A DNA stretch of 48,251 bases from Rhodospirillaceae bacterium (GCA_018649725.1 JABIHH010000030.1:1-48251); one strand, 5' to 3'. Numbered from the stretch's first letter, positions 15,624 to 24,155 are shown. Notes: generated by a model not told the origin, from the sequence alone. Translations and numbers: made by a program.

Positions 15624-16139
15624 ATGACGATATCACCCGATGACATAGCGAAGCGCACCGCACGCTTCAAAGAACTGAACTACAGTGAACAAGGCTATCT
15701 AGACACGCGCATTCCGGCCCATAAACGCAACACTTATAACGTTATCGGCCGCGGCGTCACCGAAGATGACAATCTAAAGCCCGCGATTGCCGAAGCTGAT
15801 GGCTTCAACATTACCTATATCGGTGCAGAGCCCGGCTGCGGTGCCGCCTTGCATGACCATCCCACCGTCGAAGTATTTATCGCAATGACCGGCAAATGGG
15901 CGATTATTTGGGGTGATGAAGGTGAGCACGAGACCATCATTGATCAATTCGATGTTGTGTCTGTACCACCCGGTGTAATGCGCGGCTTTCGAAATGAAAG
16001 CGATGAGCACGGCTTTATCATGGCGATCTTAGGCGGCTCTGATTCCGGCCATGTATCCTGGGCAAAAAGTGTTGTAGCTGATGCCGAGAAAACCGGCCTT
16101 CGCCTTAATGAAGACGGCTCGATCACAGAGCTTACATAA
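15624..16139 (+). CDS. Cupin-domain protein
   Basis: This 171-residue single-cupin protein has motif 1 at GCGAALHDHPTVEVFIAMTG with metal ligands His77, His79 and Glu83. In motif 2, PPGVMRGFRN, the usual His is replaced by Arg120, so metal binding may be incomplete. Cupins of this kind act as small dioxygenases, isomerases or ligand sensors. It is first of four plus-strand genes (17 nt before the VOC gene) and lies directly behind operator site C. The similar partnering of a cupin with a class A FAD monooxygenase at 41343-45024 suggests a shared role in two related routes. Confidence 0.82.
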   Translation: MTISPDDIAKRTARFKELNYSEQGYLDTRIPAHKRNTYNVIGRGVTEDDNLKPAIAEADGFNITYIGAEPGCGAALHDHPTVEVFIAMTGKWAIIWGDEGEHETIIDQFDVVSVPPGVMRGFRNESDEHGFIMAILGGSDSGHVSWAKSVVADAEKTGLRLNEDGSITELT

Positions 16140-16155
16140 GAATAGAGAGGGCATT

Positions 16156-16566
16156 ATGCCACTAGAAAAAATTGATCACTATTCGATCCGCACGTTGAAA
16201 ATGGACGAGACCAAAGAGTTCTATGAAGCGCTGGGCCTGGAAGCTGGGCCACGGCCAGATTTCCCTTTCCCCGGCCATTGGATGTATGCTGGTGAAATCC
16301 CAGTCGTGCATTTGGTTGGTATCGACCCTGACAATCCAGAAGGTCTCTACGGCTATCTTGGCGTTAAAGACGTCAAGTTTCTGGATGGCGGCGGCGCGGT
16401 TGACCATTTGGCATTTCGCGCCAGTGATCCGGAAGGCCTCAAACAAATCCTGACGGATCGCGGTGTCGAATACCGGGAGCGCGAAGTACCTAATCTCGGC
16501 ATGCTGCAAATATTTGCCGAAGATCCAAACGACATTACTGTCGAAATTAACTATTACGATCAGTAG
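16156..16566 (+). CDS. VOC (glyoxalase/extradiol dioxygenase-fold) protein
   Basis: Starting at the ATG at 16156 (AGAGAGG 5 nt upstream), this is a 136-residue vicinal-oxygen-chelate protein with two beta-alpha-beta-beta-beta modules. Potential metal ligands are His8, His52, His84 and Glu130, the last in DPNDITVEIN. VOC proteins include ring-cleaving dioxygenases, glyoxalases and isomerases; at this size a lyase or isomerase-type activity is as likely as a dioxygenase. It sits between the cupin gene and the flavin monooxygenase gene with 7 nt to the next start, so tight co-expression is expected. Confidence 0.85.
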   Translation: MPLEKIDHYSIRTLKMDETKEFYEALGLEAGPRPDFPFPGHWMYAGEIPVVHLVGIDPDNPEGLYGYLGVKDVKFLDGGGAVDHLAFRASDPEGLKQILTDRGVEYREREVPNLGMLQIFAEDPNDITVEINYYDQ

Positions 16567-16573
16567 GTGATTT

Positions 16574-17761
16574 ATGGTTGATCGTCCCAAAGAATATCCG
16601 AGGCCAGAGGAAATGTTAGCGCGCGCCGAGGCGCTCGTCCCAGCTTTAAAAGAACGTGCGCTTGAGACCGAACAACTCGGCAAGATTCATCCCGATACCA
16701 TCAAAGAACTGCATGACAGTGGCCTCTTTAAAATAAATCAACCGGCCCGGGTCGGGGGCGGCGATTACGATTACCGCCTGATGATGGAAGCGACATCTAT
16801 TCTCGGCAAGGGCTGTGGCTCGACGGCCTGGGTCTATATCAATCTCGCTTGTCATCACTGGATGCTCGGCATGTGGCCGGCAGAAGCGCAAAATCAGCTC
16901 TGGGATGAAAACCCCGACGTGTTAATCGCCTCTTCGGTTATTTTCCCAGCCGGCCGCGCCACCAAAGTCGACGGTGGCTATCAGCTCTCCGGCCATTGGC
17001 CGTTTTGCAGTGGTGTCGATTGGTCCGACTATCTGATGCTCGGCGGCACCGTCTATGAAGGTGAAGAAGTTACAGATCGGCGGGTCTTCATTGTCGCCAC
17101 CGAAGATGTGAAAGTGCTCGAGACCTGGGACGTCTCCGGCCTGGTTGGCACCGGCAGTAAAGACAGTGAAGTCAAAGGCCTGTTTGTGTCCGAACATATG
17201 ACCGTTGCCGGTGCAGATCTGCAACACTGCAACACACCCGGTTCAGCCGTCAATCCAACGCCGCTGTTTAATATTCCGCAAGCGGGCTTGTTTCCGCATA
17301 TTATCGCGTCGCCTATCATCGGCATGGCAGAAGGCGCTTATGACCACTTTATTGAAGCCAATAAAGTTGCAACATCGACCTACAACACCTCGCGTGTTGC
17401 TGAATATCAGGCAATTCAGATCAAGGCGGCTTCGGCAGCGGCAGCCGTTGCAACGGCCAAGGCCATGATTAATGCCGATTGCGATGAAGCGACAGAGACC
17501 TTGGCCCAAGGCAATGTCTGTTCGGAAGAGCAAAAACACCGCTGGCGGCGCAATGCAGCCTATGTTGCTAATCTTTGCTTCGACGGCATCGACGGGCTTT
17601 ACAAAGCGACCGGTGGGCGCGGCGCCTACAAAATCAATCCGATCCAGCGTCACTACCGTGACGCCAGCGTCGGCATCACCCATATCTCCATGTCCTGGGA
17701 CGTCATGGGCGCGGAATATGGCCGCTATGTCTTGGGATTGGGTGGAAATCCTGTAATATAA
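16574..17761 (+). CDS. Acyl-CoA dehydrogenase-fold flavin-dependent monooxygenase (HsaA/HpaB-C2-like)
   Basis: This 395-residue protein has the fold of group D two-component flavin monooxygenases. Marks are an N-terminal helical domain (HPDTIKELHDSGLFKINQPARVGG), the middle-domain strand YQLSGHWPFCSGVDWSDYLMLGG, and the C-terminal helical domain with GRGAYKINPIQRHYRDASVGITHISM. Such enzymes use reduced flavin from a separate reductase to hydroxylate phenols or N- and S-heterocycles. No flavin reductase gene is adjacent, so the partner must lie elsewhere. It is third in the operon between the VOC and class A FAD monooxygenase genes. A true acyl-CoA dehydrogenase is less likely because of the SGHWPFCSG motif. 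Confidence 0.82.
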   Translation: MVDRPKEYPRPEEMLARAEALVPALKERALETEQLGKIHPDTIKELHDSGLFKINQPARVGGGDYDYRLMMEATSILGKGCGSTAWVYINLACHHWMLGMWPAEAQNQLWDENPDVLIASSVIFPAGRATKVDGGYQLSGHWPFCSGVDWSDYLMLGGTVYEGEEVTDRRVFIVATEDVKVLETWDVSGLVGTGSKDSEVKGLFVSEHMTVAGADLQHCNTPGSAVNPTPLFNIPQAGLFPHIIASPIIGMAEGAYDHFIEANKVATSTYNTSRVAEYQAIQIKAASAAAAVATAKAMINADCDEATETLAQGNVCSEEQKHRWRRNAAYVANLCFDGIDGLYKATGGRGAYKINPIQRHYRDASVGITHISMSWDVMGAEYGRYVLGLGGNPVI

Positions 17762-17791
17762 CGGGCAACGATATATAAAGCGGGGGGCTCC

Positions 17792-19402
17792 ATGACTGAA
17801 TTCGATACGCCAATTCTTATTGTCGGCGGTGGGCCAGTGGGTCTTGCCTTGGCATCAGAGCTTGGCTGGCGCGGCGTCAATTGCATATTGATTGAGCGCG
17901 GTGACGGCGACATCAATATTCCGAAAATGAACGAAGTTAACATGCGATCGATGGAAATCTGTCGTCGCTGGGGCATCGCCGACAAAGTCATCAACAACCC
18001 CTACCCGGCTGATATGCCGTTTGATGTTTCATTTGTGACCAGCCTATTTGGTTACGAGCTTGGCCGCATCCCGAGGCCGGCCCGCAAAGACCAAAAACCA
18101 AACGCGTTTAGCCCGCACATGCTGCAAGTCTGCTCGCAGTTTTGGTTTGATCCTATTCTTAAAGATTTTGCCGATTCTTTCGATTGTGTGGATTTGAGAT
18201 ATCACCAGAAATTGGAGAGCTTCACTCAAAATGAAGGCGGTGTGACGGCAGCAATCATCGACCAAGAAACCGGAGCGACCTCAACGCTCAGCGCGCACTA
18301 TCTGGTTAGCTGCGAAGGGGCCAATAGTTCGATCCGTCAGGCTTTGGGTATTAAGATGGAAGGAACCGATGAGATCGAGCGCGCCATGAACGCCTTTTTC
18401 AAAGCGCCAAATTTGATGGCCCAAACCGGCTTGGACCCAGCGACCTTTTTCTTCCATATCGATCAAGGCGGCCTCTGGGCCAATGTGCGCCAGATTGATC
18501 CGGCCAATGATCTCTGGCGTATCGGGGTCCGTAATTTTCCCGGCGAAGAGGTGCCGGATGAGACGGGCCTTAATCAGTATTTACACCGCGCGCTCGGCCG
18601 GGATTTAGATGTTGAGTGGGTCGATGCCCATGTCTGGTCACGCCGGGCCATCGTTGCCGAGACCTATTCAAAAGGCCGGGTCTATCTTGCCGGAGACGCC
18701 GTTCATCAGCTTGCCCCTTCCGGCGCCCTTGGTATGAACACCGGCATCGGCGATGCGGTTGACCTTGGCTGGAAGCTTGCTGCGACAGTTAAAGGCTGGG
18801 GAGGAGATGGCCTGCTCGACAGTTACGATCTAGAGCGTCGCCCCATCGGCACCCGCAATGTCGAAAAAGCCACCGGCTTTAATGCTGACCACACCAGCAT
18901 CGCCGGCTTTGACGGCATGGAAGACGACACGCCTGAAGCTAAAGAAAAACGCGCTGAACTGGGTGACAATCTGGTGACCAATGTCGGCAACACTTTTCGA
19001 ACCATCGGCCTGCAAATCGGCTATTGTTATTACGACTCGCCCATTTGCGCCGCGGATAAAGCGACAGCCCCCGAAGATAGTTCGGCTGATCTTCACACAA
19101 CGACTTATCCTGGCTGCCGCGCGCCGCATATTTGGCTCGAAGATGGCGTCTCTATATTAGATAAATTTGCCCAAGACTTTACGCTTCTGCGCTTTGATAC
19201 GAGCCTGGATACGGGCGTATTGGAAAAAGCCGCAGCGGAACATCACGTGCCAATCACGCTTGTTGATATTAGAAATGAAGCCGCCGCCGACTTATACCAG
19301 CAACCCCTGGTTCTCGTGCGGCCTGATGGCCATGTCGCCTGGCGGGGCGCGGCACTACCAGAAGACGCTCAAGCCGTCATCAACACCATTTCCGGAAACT
19401 AA
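17792..19402 (+). CDS. Class A FAD-dependent aromatic monooxygenase (MhpA-like)
   Basis: This 536-residue flavoprotein has the dinucleotide motif G12-G-G14-PV-G17, the second motif as CEGANSSIRQALG near 174 (with Glu where many enzymes have Asp) and the GD motif at GRVYLAGDAVHQLAPSGALGMNTG (301-302). A thioredoxin-like C-terminal domain, as in MhpA and phenol hydroxylase, fits the length. It would hydroxylate an aromatic ring with NAD(P)H and oxygen in the cytoplasm. It is fourth in the oxygenase operon and converges on the molybdenum hydroxylase operon with 8 bp between stops. A clear paralogue is at 41343-42974. Confidence 0.88.
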   Translation: MTEFDTPILIVGGGPVGLALASELGWRGVNCILIERGDGDINIPKMNEVNMRSMEICRRWGIADKVINNPYPADMPFDVSFVTSLFGYELGRIPRPARKDQKPNAFSPHMLQVCSQFWFDPILKDFADSFDCVDLRYHQKLESFTQNEGGVTAAIIDQETGATSTLSAHYLVSCEGANSSIRQALGIKMEGTDEIERAMNAFFKAPNLMAQTGLDPATFFFHIDQGGLWANVRQIDPANDLWRIGVRNFPGEEVPDETGLNQYLHRALGRDLDVEWVDAHVWSRRAIVAETYSKGRVYLAGDAVHQLAPSGALGMNTGIGDAVDLGWKLAATVKGWGGDGLLDSYDLERRPIGTRNVEKATGFNADHTSIAGFDGMEDDTPEAKEKRAELGDNLVTNVGNTFRTIGLQIGYCYYDSPICAADKATAPEDSSADLHTTTYPGCRAPHIWLEDGVSILDKFAQDFTLLRFDTSLDTGVLEKAAAEHHVPITLVDIRNEAAADLYQQPLVLVRPDGHVAWRGAALPEDAQAVINTISGN

Positions 19403-19410
19403 AGCGTCTC

Positions 19411-21801
19411 CTAAATCTTACCGATCGCCTGCAAAATACGCTCGGGCGTGAACGGTTGGATCGTTACTTTGCCGCCGAGCGGCTCCAAGGCGTCGTTGAG
19501 CGCGTTCATGACGACAGCCGGTGCACCACCGGTGCCGGCTTCGCCCGCACCTTTGGCGCCAAGCTCAGAATCAAGCGTTGGACTTTCAACATGGCCAACC
19601 TCAACATCCGGCATTTCCGCTGCCATCGGCACGAGGTAATCCGCCATGGTGCCGTTCAAGAACTGGCCTTCATCACTATAGAGGCACTCTTCATAGAGCG
19701 CGCCGCCGAGGCCCTGGATGACACCGCCCCGTACCTGCTCATCGACCAGTAAGGGATTGATCACGGTGCCGCAATCTTCAACGACGACGTATTTTTTAAA
19801 CGTGATAAAGCCGGTATTGGTATCAACCTCGAGGTAGCAGCCCTGTACACCATTGGTGAAGGCAAAGGGGAATTGCTTCGGCACATAGTGGCGGGTGACA
19901 ACGAGCTCTGACTGATAGTCTTTCGGCAGGGTGTCCGGGCGGTAGTAACAGACCCGTCCAACCTCGGCCAAAGCCATCCGCTCATTGCCATCAGCCAAAT
20001 CAACGACATTATTCTCTCTAATATCAAGGGTAGAGGGATCGCATTGCAGCATAATGCCCGCCACTTCGACAATGTTTTGCCTGAGCGCCTTGCCCGCCTG
20101 AACTGCCGCTTCACCGCCGATACCAGCAGCCCGGGAGCCCCAGGTACCGCCGCCATAAGGCGTGATATCCGTATCACCGGCAATGACTTTAATCTTATCC
20201 ATGGAGACACCCAAAGCGGTCGCGGCACATTGCGCGACAACGGCTTCGGCACCCTGGCCTTGCTCGGTCACACCTATTTCAACAATGACATTGCCTTTGG
20301 CATCAAGGCGCATGGTGGCGCCATCCTGCGCCGAAATGGGCGCCCCGCCGACACCATAAAAAGCCGGCCCCGGATTGGTCACTTCGATAAAAGTCGCAAG
20401 ACCGATGCCGCGATAAATGCCCTGCTCGCGGGCCTCAGCTTGATCTTTACGAAGACCATCGTAATCCATCATCTCAACAAGCTTGTACAAACTTGCATGG
20501 TGGGAGAGGTTTTCAAACGGCAGACCAGAAGGCGCTGTCGTCGGGTAAGCATCATCCGGCACCAGATTTTTGCGCCGGATTTCAAGCGGATCCATGCCGA
20601 TTTTACGTGCCGCATCATCAACCATGCCTTCGGTAATCAAGGTCAGGATCGGATGACCAACTGCCCGGTACTGACACATCGGTGATTTATTCTGGAGCAC
20701 GACCTGCGCCCGGGCCCGGTAATTTGGATTGGTATATTGCCCGCCCGTCAAATTGACGACTTGGTTTGCTTCAATACCACTGGTCCGAGGATAAACTGAA
20801 TACGGTCCGATACCGGTGAGATCATCTATTTCAAAAGCCTGAATTTCACCTTCGTTAGAAACCGCGACTTTGGTCTTCACCCGATGGTCGCGGGCATGGA
20901 TGTCGCTGGTAAAGGATTCCAAGCGATCGGCGATAAACTTAACTGGTCGCTTGAGCATATAAGCGAGAGCCACCGTGGCATATTCATCCGGATAGGAATG
21001 CACTTTGATGCCGTACGAGCCGCCGACATCTTTGCAGATCACGCGGACTTTGTGCTCCTCAATATTGAGATGCTTAGCAAACAGGCTTTGCATCATATGC
21101 GGGGCCTGGGTTGAATGATAAATCGTCAGCTGGTCCTCGCCCGGATTATAATCGGCGACGATGCCCCGGGTCTCGAGACAGACACCGGTATGGCGGTTAG
21201 AGATATAGGTCTCCTCAATGACGTGATCGGCATTGGCAAAAGCGGTATCAACATCACCGGCATCCAAATCCCGCTGCCAGGCGAGATTATCACCGAGCTC
21301 GGGATGAATGAGCGGCGTTTCTGGATCAAGCGCCGTCTCCATATCGGCAACGACCGGCAGTTCTTTCCACTCAATGTCAATCAACTCAATCGCATCTTCG
21401 GCTTGAGCGCGTGTGTTGGCGACAACGGCCACCACAGGCTCGCCCTGCCAGGACGCTTTCTTGACCGCCAAAGCATGCTGCGGCGCTGATTTAAGGCCTT
21501 CCAAATGGGTTAATACCCCAACCCAGGGGGAGCAAACCTCTGCCATTTCTGGACCTGTAACAACGGCGACAACGCCCTCGCTCTCTTTTGCTTCAGAGAC
21601 GTCAATGCTAACAATTTCCGCATGCGCATAGGTCGAGCGCAAAAAAGCGACATGGGTCAGGCGCGGCAATTTCACATCATCGGTAAACGTGCCCCGACCG
21701 GCGAGTAAACGTTTCGCATTCGGTCTTGGCACCGAGCGGCCGATATAGCTGTTGGGACGGTCGAGAACATGGTCTTTGATCATACTTTTAGTATCTGGCA
21801 T
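19411..21801 (-). CDS. Molybdenum hydroxylase large subunit (xanthine dehydrogenase family)
   Basis: The 796 residues form the molybdopterin-cytosine-dinucleotide-binding subunit. Visible are the N-terminal YIGRSVPRPNAKRLLAGRGTF, the Mo-cofactor segments GQGAEAVVAQ (515-524) and GTWGSRAAG (552-560), and the catalytic Glu754 in GAKGAGEAGTGGAP. The active-site loop reads C376-QYRAVGHP384. It is neither the AYxCSFR loop of form I CO dehydrogenase nor the AYRGAGR of form II. It hydroxylates an aromatic heterocycle or aldehyde using water as oxygen source. It is third in its operon, 2 nt after the small subunit gene. Confidence 0.9.
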   Translation of the reverse strand: MPDTKSMIKDHVLDRPNSYIGRSVPRPNAKRLLAGRGTFTDDVKLPRLTHVAFLRSTYAHAEIVSIDVSEAKESEGVVAVVTGPEMAEVCSPWVGVLTHLEGLKSAPQHALAVKKASWQGEPVVAVVANTRAQAEDAIELIDIEWKELPVVADMETALDPETPLIHPELGDNLAWQRDLDAGDVDTAFANADHVIEETYISNRHTGVCLETRGIVADYNPGEDQLTIYHSTQAPHMMQSLFAKHLNIEEHKVRVICKDVGGSYGIKVHSYPDEYATVALAYMLKRPVKFIADRLESFTSDIHARDHRVKTKVAVSNEGEIQAFEIDDLTGIGPYSVYPRTSGIEANQVVNLTGGQYTNPNYRARAQVVLQNKSPMCQYRAVGHPILTLITEGMVDDAARKIGMDPLEIRRKNLVPDDAYPTTAPSGLPFENLSHHASLYKLVEMMDYDGLRKDQAEAREQGIYRGIGLATFIEVTNPGPAFYGVGGAPISAQDGATMRLDAKGNVIVEIGVTEQGQGAEAVVAQCAATALGVSMDKIKVIAGDTDITPYGGGTWGSRAAGIGGEAAVQAGKALRQNIVEVAGIMLQCDPSTLDIRENNVVDLADGNERMALAEVGRVCYYRPDTLPKDYQSELVVTRHYVPKQFPFAFTNGVQGCYLEVDTNTGFITFKKYVVVEDCGTVINPLLVDEQVRGGVIQGLGGALYEECLYSDEGQFLNGTMADYLVPMAAEMPDVEVGHVESPTLDSELGAKGAGEAGTGGAPAVVMNALNDALEPLGGKVTIQPFTPERILQAIGKI

Positions 21802-21803
21802 AT

Positions 21804-22292
21804 CTAAGCTCCCTTCCGTTCTTGAGCCACGGTTTCGATCGCATCAACAATGGCCTCGTAACCTGTGCAGCGGCAATAATTGCCAGATAAATATTCGCGA
21901 ATTTCTTCCCGGCTCGGATCTGGGTTGGTTGCCAACAGCTCTGTCGTCGTCATCAACATGCCCGGGGTGCAAAACCCACATTGCAGCGCATTGCGCTCAT
22001 GGAAGGCTTTTTGCAGATCATCAATCTTGCCGCTGTCGGACGCCCCTTCAATGGTTTCAACCTCGCCGCCATTCGCCTGGACAGCCAGCATCAGGCAGCC
22101 CCGGACAATCTCGCCGTTTACCCGAACAGTGCAGGCACCGCAGACGCCATGTTCACAGCCGATATGTGAGCCGGTGAGCTCCAATTCGTTACGTAGAAAA
22201 TCAACCAGCGAGAGGCGTGGCTCAATCAGCTTAGAGACCTTCTCGCCATTGACGGTCAAAGCAACTGGAATTTGTTCAATTTCATTTGTCAT
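21804..22292 (-). CDS. Molybdenum hydroxylase [2Fe-2S] small subunit
   Basis: This 162-residue subunit binds two [2Fe-2S] clusters. The plant-ferredoxin-type set is Cys46, Cys51, Cys54 and Cys66 (CEHGVCGACTV). The second set is Cys105, Cys108, Cys140 and Cys142 (QCGFCTPG and NYCRCTGY). All eight ligands are present. It passes electrons from the Mo site to the FAD subunit. It is encoded between the FAD subunit (11 nt upstream) and the large subunit (2 nt downstream). The order FAD, FeS, Mo follows the coxMSL arrangement. Confidence 0.95.
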   Translation of the reverse strand: MTNEIEQIPVALTVNGEKVSKLIEPRLSLVDFLRNELELTGSHIGCEHGVCGACTVRVNGEIVRGCLMLAVQANGGEVETIEGASDSGKIDDLQKAFHERNALQCGFCTPGMLMTTTELLATNPDPSREEIREYLSGNYCRCTGYEAIVDAIETVAQERKGA

Positions 22293-22303
22293 TATTTTTT
22301 CCC

Positions 22304-23164
22304 TTAATTCCGAGCGCTAAGCGTGGTGAGCATGCGTTTGGTCAACTCTTTGGCGTAATGCATGCGAAGCGTTGCCGAGCAATGCAAATCGTCAAACGGC
22401 TCCAGATCATCTTCGAGCGCGCTTTGGGCCGCGAAAATACTTTCGTCATCAACCGATTTGCCTTCCATAGCACTCATGGCCTGCGTTGCAATCACCGGCG
22501 TGCCGCCAACCGCAAAGAACGCCAATCGCAGATCGGAAAGCACATCACGATCAACTTTGGCATGGGCCGCGATACCGCACATTGCATAATCACCATGGCG
22601 TCTGGCCAATTCATCAAACGCTGAGCGATAGCCGGCGCTTATTTTTGGAATTTCAATCGCCGTTAAAATTTCACCATCACCTGCATCGGTCTCATAAAGC
22701 TCTTTGAAGAAATCTTTGGCCACCACTTTTCGAACGCCATTTTGTCCGGTGATTTCAATCTCACCATCAAGCGCACAAAGGCATGCCGGCAATTCAGCTG
22801 CTGGATCCGCCATCGCCACACTGCCGCCAAATGTACCACGATTGCGAATTGCCGGATGGGCTATCGATGGCATTGCTAGCGTGATCAGCGGTGCGTGGGA
22901 GGCGATGAGTTCCGAATTTTCAATCTCAACATGGCGGGTCAGCGCGCCGATGCGAAGGCGATCCCCTTCATCCGAAATGCCATTTAAATTATCGAGACCA
23001 TTTATATCGATGACCAATGCCGGTGCCGAGAGCCGCATATTCATCGTTGGTATCAGACTTTGACCACCGGCCAAGATCGTTGCCTCGTCACCATACTCAC
23101 TGAGCAGTCCAAGCACCTCTTCGACAGATGACGGCTTGGCATAGTTAAACGCCGCTGGTTTCAA
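22304..23164 (-). CDS. Molybdenum hydroxylase FAD-binding subunit
   Basis: This 286-residue FAD subunit of the CoxM type has two FAD pyrophosphate-binding motifs: ILAGGQSLIPTMNMR near residue 31 and RNRGTFGGSVAMADP near 107. It opens the three-gene minus-strand operon and takes electrons from the FeS subunit to an acceptor such as NAD or quinone. Upstream is a 153-bp divergent region shared with the TetR gene, containing operator-like site D at 23221. The N-terminus MKPAAFNYAKPSSVEEVL is typical. Confidence 0.92.
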   Translation of the reverse strand: MKPAAFNYAKPSSVEEVLGLLSEYGDEATILAGGQSLIPTMNMRLSAPALVIDINGLDNLNGISDEGDRLRIGALTRHVEIENSELIASHAPLITLAMPSIAHPAIRNRGTFGGSVAMADPAAELPACLCALDGEIEITGQNGVRKVVAKDFFKELYETDAGDGEILTAIEIPKISAGYRSAFDELARRHGDYAMCGIAAHAKVDRDVLSDLRLAFFAVGGTPVIATQAMSAMEGKSVDDESIFAAQSALEDDLEPFDDLHCSATLRMHYAKELTKRMLTTLSARN

Positions 23165-23220
23165 TTAGACCTCCCAATTTTATTTTATTATGACTAGGCA
23201 AAGATTGCTATTAATACTAA

Positions 23221-23240
23221 AGTGATCAAACGATCAATAA
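23221..23240. promoter_or_regulatory. Candidate TetR operator, site D (most symmetric)
   Basis: AGTGATCAAACGATCAATAA contains the inverted arms TGATC and GATCA around AAAC. On the minus strand it reads TTATTGATCGTTTGATCACT, matching site C in 16 of 20 positions. It lies between the divergent Mo-hydroxylase operon (start 23164) and the TetR gene (start 23318), the usual place for an autoregulatory TetR operator. Confidence 0.65.
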
Positions 23241-23317
23241 GGAAATGATTTTACGCGCCCTTAGATTTCTGTCAATGGTAGCAAGCTGCAATTTAGCAGG
23301 AAATTCGGGCGGATTTA

Positions 23318-24013
23318 TTGAGTTGGAAAGTAACTTTAAAAGTGTCTCAATCTAAGAAATCGGTGAAGTCAAAAAAGCAAACCAAACGTAAGCGCTTAAG
23401 CCGTGAAGAGCGGGAAAAGCAAATTATATCCGAGGCTGTCCGCTATTTTTCCGAGGTTGGTTTCGGTGGCCAGACCCGGGAACTTGCCCGGCGCCTCGGC
23501 ATTTCACAATCTCTGTTGTTTCGCTACTTCCCCACTAAAGACGACATCATCAAGCGCGTTTATGAAGAGGTCTATCTGAGCCGCTGGAAACCCGAATGGG
23601 AAACCCTGTTAAGCGATCGCAGCCGACCGTTATCGGATCGCCTCAATCAATTTTACCACGAATACACCGCCGCCATTTTTGAATTTGAATGGGTCCGCAT
23701 CCTGGTCTTCTCTGGCATTAAAGGCGTCACGCTTTATCAGCAGTATATCGAATTGGTGCACGACAAGATTCTGGATAGAATTTGCACCGAGCTGAGAGCC
23801 ACCCACAACCTACCCGACCCCGGCAAAGTGCCACTCACCGAAAGAGAGACCGATCTTGCGTGGAATTTTCACGGCGGTATTTTCTACATCGCCATTCGGA
23901 AGTTTATCTATGGATCTGAAACACGCGAAGACTTCACCGCAGCAATTGAAGATTCAATAAGTGTGTTTTTAGCTGGAGTGCCCTCTGTTTTTAAATCTAT
24001 CCTCAAAAAATAA
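23318..24013 (+). CDS. TetR/AcrR family transcriptional regulator
   Basis: The protein is about 231 residues. After a Lys/Arg-rich leader (KKSVKSKKQTKRKRLSREER) comes the TetR helix-turn-helix: GGQTRELARRLGISQSLLFRYFPTKDDIIKRVYEE. A helical ligand-binding domain follows. There is no ATG before the domain. The start is TTG at 23318 (GGGCGG upstream) or GTG at 23342 (GGAAAG upstream); I kept the first. It is divergent from the Mo-hydroxylase operon with palindromic site D between. I infer that it represses the four site-bearing operons and is released by a pathway substrate or intermediate. Confidence 0.88.
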   Translation: MSWKVTLKVSQSKKSVKSKKQTKRKRLSREEREKQIISEAVRYFSEVGFGGQTRELARRLGISQSLLFRYFPTKDDIIKRVYEEVYLSRWKPEWETLLSDRSRPLSDRLNQFYHEYTAAIFEFEWVRILVFSGIKGVTLYQQYIELVHDKILDRICTELRATHNLPDPGKVPLTERETDLAWNFHGGIFYIAIRKFIYGSETREDFTAAIEDSISVFLAGVPSVFKSILKK

Positions 24014-24034
24014 CGCCCTCACAATCATGTTACC

Positions 24035-24064
24035 TTGACGACACCACATCCATAAGATTATGGT
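24035..24064 (+). promoter_or_regulatory. Possible sigma-70 promoter for tctCBA
   Basis: TTGACG (24035-24040) and TATGGT (24059-24064) are separated by 18 nt, ahead of the tctC start and just upstream of the perfect palindrome at 24070. A downstream operator of this kind would suit repression. Assigned by eye only. Confidence 0.35.
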
Positions 24065-24069
24065 GTTCA

Positions 24070-24085
24070 GGTCTTATATAAGACC
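24070..24085. promoter_or_regulatory. Perfect 16-bp palindrome upstream of tctC
   Basis: GGTCTTATATAAGACC is identical to its reverse complement. It lies 70 bp before the tctC start. A 14-of-16 copy is at 10924 before the TRAP dctQ gene. A shared regulator of the two importers is the simplest reading. Confidence 0.6.
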
Positions 24086-24155
24086 AATTAACGCATAACA
24101 AAATTATGGGTAATTATTTAATTTTATAGGTTTTTTAAAAACAGGGAGAACTCTT

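Noticed and set aside
20044..20685. Long open frame (213 codons) on the plus strand
   Set aside because: It lies entirely opposite the Mo hydroxylase large subunit, has no ribosome site and no recognisable domain. It is a shadow of codon bias in the real gene.
19411..23164. Aerobic carbon monoxide dehydrogenase (coxMSL)
   Set aside because: Gene order fits, but the large subunit lacks both the form I AYxCSFR loop and the form II AYRGAGR loop, and no coxDEF accessory genes adjoin.
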